64,000 bases of DNA from Curvibacter cyanobacteriorum (lineage in GTDB: Bacteria; Pseudomonadota; Gammaproteobacteria; Burkholderiales; Burkholderiaceae_C): positions 461,579-525,578 of the forward strand of contig NZ_JAQSIP010000004.1 of the NCBI RefSeq assembly GCF_028649475.1, written 5' to 3'. Position 1 is the first letter of the stretch; each line of letters begins with the position of its first letter. The notes below the pieces were generated by a model that was not told the DNA's origin, made no database searches, and saw nothing but the letters and a program-made list of their open reading frames with translations. The position numbers and the translations under genes were made by a program. Shown piece by piece: positions 30,081-38,066 of this stretch.

Positions 30081-31322
30081 ATGCGCCACGGGGGGCTGGT
30101 CTACCGCGGGGGCCACGCGCTGACCTTGTTGCAGGGCGGGGCCGAGCTGTTTCCGGCGCTGGTGCAGGCGATGGACCAGGCCCGCAGCAGCATCTGGTTG
30201 GAGACCTATATTTTTGACTTCCACGGCAGCGCGCAGAGCGTCGCCCAGGCCCTGGCCCGGGCCGCCCAACGCGGCGTGCAGGTGCGCCTGGTGGTCGACG
30301 GCGTGGGCACCGGCGAGCTGCCCGAGCCCTGGCCCGCGCACCTGCGGGCGGCCGGCGTGCAGTGGCGGGTGTTCTCGCCGCTGGGACCGCTGGGCCTGCT
30401 GATCCCCAGCCGCTGGCGGCGCCTGCACCGCAAGCTCTGTGTGGTCGATGGCGAGCGCCTGTTCTGTGGCGGCATCAACATCCTCGACGATTGGCACGAC
30501 CCCCTGCATGGGGCCTTGAGCGAGCCGCGGTTCGATCTCGCCGTCACGGCCACGGGCCCGGTGGTGAGCGAGGCCGCACACACCATGGCGCTGCTGTGGC
30601 GGCGCATCGAAGCGGTGCGTGCGGTGCGGGCACACCAGTGGCCGCAGGCGGTGATGGGCTGGTGGGCCAATCGCCCGGGGCCGTCGGCACTGGGCTACGA
30701 AGCCGCGTCACCGGCGCGCGCTGGCGCGCGGCCCGAGCCCGTGCGCGGCCTGCGCGCGGCGCTGGCCTTGCGCGACAACCTGCGCCACCGCAGCCACATC
30801 GAGCGCGCTTACCTGCGCGCCATCCGCACCGCGCGGCAGGAGGTGCTGATCGCCAACGCGTACTTCTTACCGGGGCGCCGGTTGCGCCGTGCCCTGGTGC
30901 TGGCGGCCCGGCGCGGGGTGCGCGTGCAGTTGCTGCTGCAGGGGCGTTACGAGAGCTTCATGCAGTTCCATGCCACGCGGCCGGTGTACCGCCAGCTGCT
31001 GGCCGCAGGGGTCGAGATCCACGAGTACGCGCCCAGTTTTCTGCATGCCAAAGTGGCGGTGGTGGACGGGCAGTGGAGCACCGTGGGCTCGTCCAACCTC
31101 GACCCCTTGAGCCTGCTGCTGGCGCGTGAAGCCAACGTGATGGTGCGCGACCACGGCTTTGCGCGGCAGTTGCGCGGGGCCTTGCTGCAGGCCATGCACC
31201 ATGCGGGGCGCCAGGTCGCCCTGGACGACTTGGCCCAGCGCCCGTGGCGCCACCGTTTGCGCGACCGCGTGGCGTTTGGGTTGATGCGGCTGGCGCTGTG
31301 GTTGACGGGTTACCGGTACTGA
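30081..31322 (+). CDS. clsB: Cardiolipin synthase B
   Basis: ClsB joins phosphatidylglycerol with another phospholipid to make cardiolipin at the inner membrane. The 413-residue protein equals E. coli ClsB in length. It has two phospholipase D HKD motifs: HRKLCVVDGERLFCGG and HAKVAVVDGQWSTVGSSN, each H-x-K-x4-D. LETYIFDFHGSAQSVAQAL is a typical N-terminal block. No N-terminal transmembrane pair is present, matching ClsB rather than ClsA. It follows ybhP by one base, as in the enterobacterial ybhP-clsB pair. Confidence 0.94.
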   Translation: MRHGGLVYRGGHALTLLQGGAELFPALVQAMDQARSSIWLETYIFDFHGSAQSVAQALARAAQRGVQVRLVVDGVGTGELPEPWPAHLRAAGVQWRVFSPLGPLGLLIPSRWRRLHRKLCVVDGERLFCGGINILDDWHDPLHGALSEPRFDLAVTATGPVVSEAAHTMALLWRRIEAVRAVRAHQWPQAVMGWWANRPGPSALGYEAASPARAGARPEPVRGLRAALALRDNLRHRSHIERAYLRAIRTARQEVLIANAYFLPGRRLRRALVLAARRGVRVQLLLQGRYESFMQFHATRPVYRQLLAAGVEIHEYAPSFLHAKVAVVDGQWSTVGSSNLDPLSLLLAREANVMVRDHGFARQLRGALLQAMHHAGRQVALDDLAQRPWRHRLRDRVAFGLMRLALWLTGYRY

Positions 31323-31525
31323 CACGCGGTCTGCGCGGCCCTCGGCAGGGTCAGCAGGATCGGCTGGGGTGGGCTGTGGTGTGGGCTTGTTGGCTGCGGC
31401 CGGTGGGGGCCTCACGGGGGCGGTTGGGCCTTTAAACCCTGCACTTTTTGGGGGCAAGGAGGGCAATACCCGGATTGGCATTCACTGTTACCATCTCCCG
31501 CTGTTTGCACCGAGTACAAGCTGAA

Positions 31526-32221
31526 ATGAACCCAATCAACCCGGACGAGGGCACCCCCGTCTCGCTGAAAATCCGTGAGCGTCTGGCTGCTTCGCGCAAG
31601 CGGTTCAATGCCAACGACAACATCTCTGAGTTCATCCAGCCCGGTGAACTGGAGAAGCTGCTCGATGAGGTCGAGGTCAAGATGCAAGGCGTGCTGGACA
31701 GCCTCGTGATCGACACCACCAACGACCACAACACCAACAACACCGCGCGCCGCGTGGCCAAGATGTACCTCAACGAGGTCTTCCGGGGTCGCTATGTGCC
31801 GCAGCCGCCGATCACCGAGTTCCCCAACGCGGAACACCTCAACGAGCTGATGATCGTCGGCCCGATCACGGTGCGCAGCGCCTGCAGCCACCATTTCTGC
31901 CCGGTGATGGGCCGCATCTGGATTGGCGTCATGCCCAACGAACACACCAACGTGATTGGCCTGTCCAAGTACGCACGCTTGGTGGACTGGGTCATGGGCC
32001 GTCCCCAGATCCAGGAAGAAGCCGTGGTGCAACTGGCCGACCTGATCCAGGAAAAGACCCAACCCGATGGCCTGGCCATCGTCATGGAAGCCAGCCACTT
32101 CTGCATGTCCTGGCGCGGTGTGCGCGAGATGGACAGCAAGATGATCAACTCGGTGATGCGCGGTGTGTTCCTCAAGGACCCGGCGCTGCGCCGCGAGTTC
32201 CTGTCGCTGATTCCCCGCTGA
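31526..32221 (+). CDS. folE: GTP cyclohydrolase I
   Basis: FolE converts GTP to dihydroneopterin triphosphate, the entry to folate and pterin synthesis. From the ATG at 31526 (MNPINPDEGTPVSLKIRERL) it has 231 residues. Zinc ligands are the Cys and His in RSACSHHFCPVMG and the Cys in SHFCMSWRGVREM. NTARRVAKMY is the usual upstream block. A 203-bp gap after clsB suggests its own promoter. The BLUF gene follows 65 bp downstream on the same strand. Confidence 0.96.
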   Translation: MNPINPDEGTPVSLKIRERLAASRKRFNANDNISEFIQPGELEKLLDEVEVKMQGVLDSLVIDTTNDHNTNNTARRVAKMYLNEVFRGRYVPQPPITEFPNAEHLNELMIVGPITVRSACSHHFCPVMGRIWIGVMPNEHTNVIGLSKYARLVDWVMGRPQIQEEAVVQLADLIQEKTQPDGLAIVMEASHFCMSWRGVREMDSKMINSVMRGVFLKDPALRREFLSLIPR

Positions 32222-32286
32222 AGCGGTGGCGGGCTGCGGCCTGCCAGCCCTGTTTTATTGTTTAGTTCCTGCCTTGAAGGTCTGCC

Positions 32287-32709
32287 ATGCTTGTTCGTCT
32301 GCTCTATGCCAGCCGCGCCACCGACACCAGCCCGGAGGCCATTGACGCGATCCTTTCGCAGTCCCGCCAGCACAACCCGGGTTCGGGCATCACGGGCATC
32401 CTCTGCTACGGGGGCGGTATCTTTTTGCAGGCCATCGAGGGCGGCCGCTCGGCCGTCAACGAGCTGTACGGTCACATCCAGCGCGACAAGCGCCACCAGC
32501 AGATCGAACTGCTCGACTACGAAGAAATCTCCGAGCGCCGCTTCGGTGGCTGGACCATGGGCCAGGTCAACCTGTCCAAGCTCAACACCTCGATCCTGCT
32601 GAAGTACTCCGAGCGCCCCGAACTCGACCCCTACGCGGTGTCGGGCAAGGTGTCCCTGGCCCTGCTCGAAGAGCTGATGGCCACGGCCTCCATCATCGGC
32701 CGGGCCTGA
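32287..32709 (+). CDS. BLUF-domain blue-light sensor
   Basis: The 140-residue protein is a stand-alone BLUF domain with a short C-terminal helix pair. BLUF domains bind FAD and respond to blue light by hydrogen-bond rearrangement. The photocycle residues are all present with the spacing known from AppA: Y7 in LLYAS, N30 in QHNPGSGITGIL, Q48 in IFLQAIEG, W89 and M91 in GGWTMGQ. No output domain is attached, so it must signal through a partner. It sits 65 bp after folE and is followed by a terminator. Confidence 0.94.
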   Translation: MLVRLLYASRATDTSPEAIDAILSQSRQHNPGSGITGILCYGGGIFLQAIEGGRSAVNELYGHIQRDKRHQQIELLDYEEISERRFGGWTMGQVNLSKLNTSILLKYSERPELDPYAVSGKVSLALLEELMATASIIGRA

Positions 32710-32770
32710 GCGGCTCCCCCGGGGCGCCTGGGCATGCCTGGGCCCCACGGCACTGCGCCCTGATTTTCGG

Positions 32771-32804
32771 GGGCGAGGCAGGGTGAACACCCGCCTCGCC
32801 CTTT
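32771..32804 (+). terminator. Rho-independent terminator after the BLUF gene
   Basis: A 13-bp stem (32771-32784 with 32789-32801, one bulged A at 32780), a GAAC loop and TTTT. It ends the folE-BLUF unit before the downstream transporter gene. Confidence 0.88.
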
Positions 32805-32825
32805 TGCATTGGAACGCTGTTTTTC

Positions 32826-33707
32826 ATGTCTTTGCTTGCGTTTTCACTGGTCCTGCTGGCCGGCCTGATCCACGCTTTGTGGAACATCGCTGCCAAGAAG
32901 GCGGGCGGTGATTCGCGTTTTGCCTTCTTCACTTCGACCCTGATGATGCTGGTCTGGGCCCCGCTGGGCCTGTGGCTGGGCTGGGATGCGGTGCCGCGCT
33001 GGGGGGCCCTTGAATGGGGGCTGGTCACCCTGAGCGGCGTGTTGCATGTGGTCTATTACGTCATCTTGCTGCGCGGCTACCAGCGCGCCGATCTGACCGT
33101 GGTCTACCCCTTGGCGCGCGGCTCGGGGCCGCTGCTGTCCTCGCTGGTGGCCTTGACGCTGATGGGCGAACAGGGCTCCTGGGCGGGTGTGGGCGGCATG
33201 GTGGCGGTGGTGTCGGGGGTGTTTCTGGTGGCTGGCGGGCCCGGCCTGTGGCGGGCCTCGCACGACCCGGCCCGGCGCCAGCGCGTGCAACTGGGGGTGC
33301 TGTATGGCCTGTGCACGGGGGTCTTCATTGCCAGCTACACCGTGGTCGACGGTTACGCCGTCAAGGTGCTGCTGATGTCGCCCGTGCTGGTCGACTACAT
33401 GGGCAACTTCGTGCGCATCGCCCTGCTGGCGCCCGGTGTCTGGCGCGACCGCCCGGAGGCGCTGCGCCTGTGGCGCCTGCAGTGGCGGCCGGCCTTGCTG
33501 GTGGCGACCATCAGCCCGGTGTCCTATGTGCTGGTGCTGTACGCCATGCAGACAGCACCGCTGTCGCACGTGGCGCCGGCGCGCGAGGTGTCGATGCTGT
33601 TCGCGGCCCTGATTGGCGGGCATTTGTTGGGCGAGGGCGACCGCGTGCCGCGCCTCTTGGGGGCCTTGCTGATCGCCGCAGGGGTCACTTTACTGGGCTT
33701 GGGCTGA
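32826..33707 (+). CDS. EamA/DMT-family transporter
   Basis: The 293-residue protein has about ten hydrophobic helices arranged as two EamA halves. LAGLIHALWNIAAKKAGGDS starts the first; VVYPLARGSGPLLSSLVALT and SHVAPAREVSMLFAALIGGH are matching positions in the two halves. Members export small metabolites or drugs; the substrate is unknown. Its stop overlaps the next gene by one base (TGATG), so the DUF429 gene is probably cotranscribed. Confidence 0.88.
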   Translation: MSLLAFSLVLLAGLIHALWNIAAKKAGGDSRFAFFTSTLMMLVWAPLGLWLGWDAVPRWGALEWGLVTLSGVLHVVYYVILLRGYQRADLTVVYPLARGSGPLLSSLVALTLMGEQGSWAGVGGMVAVVSGVFLVAGGPGLWRASHDPARRQRVQLGVLYGLCTGVFIASYTVVDGYAVKVLLMSPVLVDYMGNFVRIALLAPGVWRDRPEALRLWRLQWRPALLVATISPVSYVLVLYAMQTAPLSHVAPAREVSMLFAALIGGHLLGEGDRVPRLLGALLIAAGVTLLGLG

Positions 33708-34573
33708 TGAGCACACACACCGATTCAAGCGACAACCTGTTGGGCTGCGATTTCAGCAGCAGCCCGACGCGACAAAAACCCATCGTGCTGGCGCTGGGCC
33801 AGCAACGCAGTGGGCGGGTGCAACTGAGCCGCCTGGTGCGCCTGGACAGCCTGGCGGACTGGGCTGACTGGTTGCGCCAGCCGCGCGACTGGGTGGGGGG
33901 CTTTGACCTGCCTTTTGGCTTGCCGCGCGAACTGGTGCAAAGCCTGGGTTGGCCCACCGATTGGGCCGCCTGCATCCACCATTACGCGGGGCTGAGCCGG
34001 GCCGAGATCCGCGAGCAGTTTGCGGCCTTCTGCAACGCGCGTCCCGTCGGGGGCAAGTTCGCCCACCGCGCCACCGATGGCCCGGCGGGCTCCAGCCCGT
34101 CGATGAAATGGGTCAATCCGCCCGTGGCCTACATGCTGCACGCCGGGGTGCCCTTGCTGTTGCAGGCGGGGGTGCAGTTGCCCGGCCTGTGGCAGCCGCC
34201 GCAGGACGCCGGGTCGACCCGCGTCGCGCTGGAGGCCTACCCCGGCTTGCTGGCGCGCGAGCTGATTGGCCACCGATCCTACAAAAGCGACGACCGCGCC
34301 AAGCAGACCCCGGAACGCCTGATTGCCCGCAAGGACTTGATCACCGCCCTGGAGAACGGCCAGACCCGCCTGGGCCTGCGGCTCAAGCTCACCCACGCGC
34401 AGCGTGACGCGCTGGTGGACGATGCGCGCGGCGACAGCCTCGATGCGGTGCTGTGCCTGGTGCAGGCCGCCTGGGCACAGCGCGCCCATGAGGCGGGGCA
34501 ACCACGGTATGGTTTGCCGGCCCAGATGGACCCGCTGGAGGGGTGGATCGTGACCGCTCCGGCCAGCCCCTGA
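33707..34573 (+). CDS. DUF429-domain protein
   Basis: From the ATG at 33707 the protein has 288 residues. LLGCDFSSSPTRQKPIVLAL at the N-terminus and GGFDLPFGLPRELVQSLGWP are typical of DUF429, a family with an RNase H-like look and no settled function. TRVALEAYPGLLARELIG and SYKSDDRAKQTPERLIARKD are further family blocks. The longer in-frame extension back to 33014 lies over the EamA gene and is a shadow. Confidence 0.82.
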   Translation: MSTHTDSSDNLLGCDFSSSPTRQKPIVLALGQQRSGRVQLSRLVRLDSLADWADWLRQPRDWVGGFDLPFGLPRELVQSLGWPTDWAACIHHYAGLSRAEIREQFAAFCNARPVGGKFAHRATDGPAGSSPSMKWVNPPVAYMLHAGVPLLLQAGVQLPGLWQPPQDAGSTRVALEAYPGLLARELIGHRSYKSDDRAKQTPERLIARKDLITALENGQTRLGLRLKLTHAQRDALVDDARGDSLDAVLCLVQAAWAQRAHEAGQPRYGLPAQMDPLEGWIVTAPASP

Positions 34574-34715
34574 AGCCAACCCCAAGCGCCGCCGCGCCTG
34601 CCCGCGAACAGGCCCGCACGCAGGCGTTAGAGCCGGCTCCGGGCCCGTGCCCGCCGCCCCCTCGCCACACCTGCCGGCTGTCGATACACTTGTTGCCTGA
34701 TCGGAAATCTGGCCC

Positions 34716-35684
34716 ATGAAACAGACCCGCCACGCGTCCTACCAACCACTGCTGAAGTCGCTGGCCCATGCCGCGATCGCCCACCGTCCGCAGGACTGGA
34801 CCGAGGGCGAGGTGTTGCTGCGCCCTGGCAGTCCCAGTGTGGGCTGCGCGCAGCGCCGCAGCGAGGACGCGCCGCAGGTCCCGGTGGCGCCGCCCGTCCT
34901 GACCCAGGCCCAGACCCTGGCCCAGGCCCTGACGCAAGACGGCCTGCCCTGGGTGGCCTGCCGGATCGGGTTCTTTCGCAAGCCGGTGGGTTGGGGCGTG
35001 CGGGTCCGCATCACCCCCGCTGTCGGGGCCCCCGAGGTGGACCTGACGCCGGAGCGTGGCCCTGCCGCGGCACCACCGGTGGCGGCCGCCGTTGAACCGC
35101 CCCTGCCCACCTTGTCACCCCTGCCAGGGGCTGTGCCGGGAGGCAACGTGCCACCCGCTTGGGCACCCACCCAGCCGGCGCTGGCCGGCGGCGGCGGGGT
35201 CCCCACCTCGTCACGCCCGGCACTGGTTTGCGACCACTGCCAGGAGACCACGCTGCTGTTCAAGCTCAGCCGCGAGGGGCTCGACCATTACCGCTGCCAT
35301 TGCTGTGGTTACGAGGTCGCCATGCATGCGCGGCCGGACTTTGATGACTCGGCTTACAACCTGCCCCGCGGCGGCGAGGCCGAACCCGCCCCCGAGGCCC
35401 CGGCCGAGTTGCGTCGCAGCCTCGACGGCCAGATCACCGGTCCCGAGTTTTCGCTGCGCTTCAGCACCCCGGAAACGCTGCTCTACGAAGTGCCTTCCGG
35501 TCAGGTGCCGATGCGCGTGGTGGCCGACCCCGAGCGCGGCGCCCGCGTGGTCGAGGCCAACCGCGTCACCACCATGGATACCCCGTTCGGGTCCCGCATG
35601 CTGACCCCGCGCGAACACGCCACCATCCTGCGCCACCTCGCGCAGGCCGTGCCCTTGATGCCGGGCCGCTTTTTCATCGAATGA
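34716..35684 (+). CDS. Hypothetical protein with a zinc ribbon
   Basis: This 322-residue soluble protein has an N-terminal alpha-helical and beta part (1-110) and a Pro/Ala-rich linker (about 112-168). A CxxC-CxxC zinc ribbon follows (C172, C175, C194, C197 in VCDHCQETTL and YRCHCCGYEV). The C-terminal part (about 230-322) reads MRVVADPERGARVVEANRVT and ends GRFFIE. I recognise no enzyme family. It overlaps the next small gene by four bases (ATGA). Confidence 0.7.
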   Translation: MKQTRHASYQPLLKSLAHAAIAHRPQDWTEGEVLLRPGSPSVGCAQRRSEDAPQVPVAPPVLTQAQTLAQALTQDGLPWVACRIGFFRKPVGWGVRVRITPAVGAPEVDLTPERGPAAAPPVAAAVEPPLPTLSPLPGAVPGGNVPPAWAPTQPALAGGGGVPTSSRPALVCDHCQETTLLFKLSREGLDHYRCHCCGYEVAMHARPDFDDSAYNLPRGGEAEPAPEAPAELRRSLDGQITGPEFSLRFSTPETLLYEVPSGQVPMRVVADPERGARVVEANRVTTMDTPFGSRMLTPREHATILRHLAQAVPLMPGRFFIE

Positions 35685-35962
35685 GCCCGAGCCGCCGCGG
35701 TCCCCTCGCCAGGCCCCTGCGGGACTGGGGCGGAGCGCGCTGGTGGGGCGGGTGGGCTGGGTGGACCGGGGGCGGACTGCTCATGGCGGCTTGTCTGAGC
35801 GCGGCCTGGGCCGGCCCGGCGCCCTGGTACCAGTGGCGCAGCGACCTCCAGGGTCAGACCCTGTGTGCCCAGGCGTCGCCCGGTGCGGCCTGGGTGCGCG
35901 TGGACGGCCCCTACCTTGACTCGGACTGCCGTCGACCGCCGCCGCGCCGCCAGCCCATGTGA
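35681..35962 (+). CDS. Small hypothetical exported protein
   Basis: The 93-residue protein has an Arg-rich start (MSPSRRGPLARPL), a hydrophobic stretch ending AACLSAAWAG and a short mature part, PAPWYQWRSDLQGQTLCAQA, with two cysteines (in TLCAQ and DSDCRR). This suggests a small periplasmic or lipid-free exported protein with a possible disulfide. Translation is coupled to the zinc-ribbon gene by ATGA overlap, which supports it as real. Function unknown. Confidence 0.55.
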   Translation: MSPSRRGPLARPLRDWGGARWWGGWAGWTGGGLLMAACLSAAWAGPAPWYQWRSDLQGQTLCAQASPGAAWVRVDGPYLDSDCRRPPPRRQPM

Positions 35963-36027
35963 GGCGGCCGACCGAGCGGGGCCGTGGTCCTGGCGGGGGC
36001 TGTCTTGCGCGCGCTCAGCGGCCGGGC

Positions 36028-37398
36028 TCAGTCGGTCGGCAGGCCCAGGGCGGTGCGCACGGCATGCGCCTGGCGTTGCAGGCGCTGTGATTCGGGGTGT
36101 TGGTTGGCCTGCACTTGCAGCAGGTTTTGCGCGCCGACCCACTGGCCTGAACGCATCAACGCGTCCAGGTGGATCTGGCTGAACAGGTCGCGCTGGGCAT
36201 GGCTGCCCCCGGTTTCCAGCAGGCGGGGCAGCGCCGTCCCCAGCGCCTGCACCGCCTCGGCGGCCCGCCCGGTGGCGTGGGCCAGCAGGCCTTGTGCGGC
36301 CGGGCAGGCCACTTCGAGCCAGGCGGCACGCAGCGGGCCGTGCACCTGCTGGGCATGGGCCTGCAGGCTGTCCAGCCAGGCGTGGGCCTGCTCGGTGCGG
36401 CCTGCGCGGGCCAGGCCGTACAGGTACTGCAAGTCCAGGAAGGGCAGCACATGGTCGTGCTCGCGCTGGGCCAGGTGCTCACCCAGGTCCCGCCAGCGCT
36501 CACCCACCGGGACCCCGGCCAGCTCCAGCCGGGCCAGCAGCGACACCGCATTGATCTGGTCCTGGCTGTAGCCCTTTTCGACCCCCCAGACCTGCTGGTC
36601 GTAAAGGGCCAGCACGGCGTCGTGCTCGCCCAGCTCCAGCTCGAACAAGGCCAGGTGCCACCAGTTGTGGGTGCGCATGAAGGAGTTGAGCGGCTGCCAG
36701 CCCCCACTGGACTGGCGCATGAATTGACGCCCCTCGCGGTGCCGGCCTTCGGTCAGCATCACATGGGCCAGGGCGTGCTGGGCCCAGGGCTCGGTGGGGC
36801 AGTGTTGCAAGGCGTGGCGGGCCCGCTGCTCGGCCTCGCGCAGCAGGTGGCATTGCTCATAGCCGAAGGCGGCCATGCCATGCCATTGGGGCACATCGCT
36901 CGCGGCCTTGGCACAGGCCAGGGCCAGGCGCAGCATGCCGGGCGAGTTGCCTTGGTTGAACAGGTGGTACTGGCCCAGCTTGAGCGACACCAGGTCGCGC
37001 GGGTGCAGGCGCGCCTGTTCCTCGTGCAGGGCCACGGCGCGGGCCAGGTCGCCGTCCACCCAGGCCGCCACCGCCGCAATGAAGCGTTGTTCGCGCTCGG
37101 TGGCGTGGCGGGCGCCCGCCAGGGCCCGGTCGATGAAGGGGCGTGCCTGGCGCGGCGCCTGGGCGTTCTCGGCAAACAGGTGCAGCGCTGCCACGCTGGC
37201 CTGCACCCAGGGGCTGCTGTCGGCCGCGGCGTCGAGCAGGCGCACGCAGCGGGCCTCGCAGCGGATGAAGCCTTCGACAAAGTCGTTCACGGGCCCCAGG
37301 CTGCTGGGGTCGTGCAAGGTGACGGGGTTGCCAAGGCTGTCGCAAGGCAGGTCGGCATGGTGGGCGAGGGCGGTGTGAACCGAGGGCGGCGTGCTCAT
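36028..37398 (-). CDS. TTC38-like tetratricopeptide protein
   Basis: The 456-residue protein resembles the TTC38 family of TPR proteins. FVEGFIRCEARCVRLLDAAA, MAAFGYEQCHLLREAEQRAR, ALAHVMLTEGRHREGRQFMR and THNWWHLALFELELGEHDAV are typical blocks with Trp/His-rich loops. No signal peptide or membrane helix is seen, so it is cytosolic. No enzymatic motif is evident. It is on the minus strand, 159 bp downstream of the tautomerase gene, with a tandem-repeat region between them. Confidence 0.78.
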   Translation of the reverse strand: MSTPPSVHTALAHHADLPCDSLGNPVTLHDPSSLGPVNDFVEGFIRCEARCVRLLDAAADSSPWVQASVAALHLFAENAQAPRQARPFIDRALAGARHATEREQRFIAAVAAWVDGDLARAVALHEEQARLHPRDLVSLKLGQYHLFNQGNSPGMLRLALACAKAASDVPQWHGMAAFGYEQCHLLREAEQRARHALQHCPTEPWAQHALAHVMLTEGRHREGRQFMRQSSGGWQPLNSFMRTHNWWHLALFELELGEHDAVLALYDQQVWGVEKGYSQDQINAVSLLARLELAGVPVGERWRDLGEHLAQREHDHVLPFLDLQYLYGLARAGRTEQAHAWLDSLQAHAQQVHGPLRAAWLEVACPAAQGLLAHATGRAAEAVQALGTALPRLLETGGSHAQRDLFSQIHLDALMRSGQWVGAQNLLQVQANQHPESQRLQRQAHAVRTALGLPTD

Positions 37399-37480
37399 GC
37401 TGGCATTGTGCCGCGGCGGGCCCGCGGCCGCTCCGCCGTGCGGCCTTCGGTGCGGGGGCCGCCGTGTGTGGCCATCTGCC

Positions 37481-37540
37481 GCTTTGTACCGCCTTGTGCC
37501 GCTGTGTGCCAGGGCGGGGCAGGGCGTGGCAGGGCGGGGC
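37481..37540. repeat. Two adjacent 10-bp tandem arrays
   Basis: Three copies of a decamer like GCTTTGTACC (37481-37510) are followed directly by three copies of AGGGCGGGGC (37511-37540, one with T). A weaker match precedes and a related GGGGCAGGCGTC follows. The 10-bp period matches one DNA helical turn. It lies in the 159-bp gap between the tautomerase and TTC38-like genes. Confidence 0.8.
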
Positions 37541-37557
37541 AGGCGTCGGGGCAGGCG

Positions 37558-37956
37558 TCACACGCCGGCTTGCTGATGGCGCCATTCCTGGCTGCGGCCC
37601 CCGTAGCCGTAGGCCGCGGCCCGGGCGTCGATGACGTGGCTGTAGCACACCGGGTGGAGCTGGGGCAGCAGGGCATCCATGGCGCGGTGAACCTCGGCCA
37701 GAAAGCGGGCTTTCTCGGCCTTGGTGTTGGTTTCATCGGTGACGCTGATGTCCAGGTGGTAGGCGCTCTGACCCAGTTCGGCCAGGCTTTGGCGACCGAT
37801 GAACCAAGTCTCTGCGGGGCAAAACTGGATGCTGGTGGCCATCACGGCCTCGACCTTGCCCAGCACGCGGTGGGTGATCTCACAGACGGTGTGGCAGACC
37901 TGGCGGGCCAGTGCGGTATCGGCCGGGACGGACAGTTGGATGACGATGTGGGGCAT
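37558..37956 (-). CDS. Tautomerase-family protein
   Basis: The 132-residue protein begins M-P-H-I-V-I-Q-L, so removal of Met would expose the N-terminal catalytic proline of the tautomerase superfamily. It contains one long beta-alpha-beta unit pair, with FIGRQSLAELGQSAYHLDIS and EKARFLAEVHRAMDALLPQL, and a C-terminal tail, YGYGGRSQEWRHQQ. The substrate is unknown. It diverges from a LysR gene with 110 bp between starts, so it is the likely target of that regulator. Confidence 0.85.
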   Translation of the reverse strand: MPHIVIQLSVPADTALARQVCHTVCEITHRVLGKVEAVMATSIQFCPAETWFIGRQSLAELGQSAYHLDISVTDETNTKAEKARFLAEVHRAMDALLPQLHPVCYSHVIDARAAAYGYGGRSQEWRHQQAGV

Positions 37957-38003
37957 GACGGGCTCCTGGGGCGTGGTGGCTGAATGGGGTCATTCTGAGT
38001 GGG

Positions 38004-38042
38004 TGTCATCCATCGGAAAAGCGGGAATTTATGATGTCATCC
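38004..38042. promoter_or_regulatory. Direct repeats in the LysR/tautomerase divergent region
   Basis: TGTCATCC occurs at 38004-38011 and 38035-38042, 31 bp apart, and the second copy overlaps the near-palindrome ATGATGTCAT (38031-38040). The 110-bp gap between divergent starts is where a LysR regulator normally binds. Assignment as its operator is inference. Confidence 0.4.
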
Positions 38043-38066
38043 CATTGAAAAACCGTTGAATCAAAC

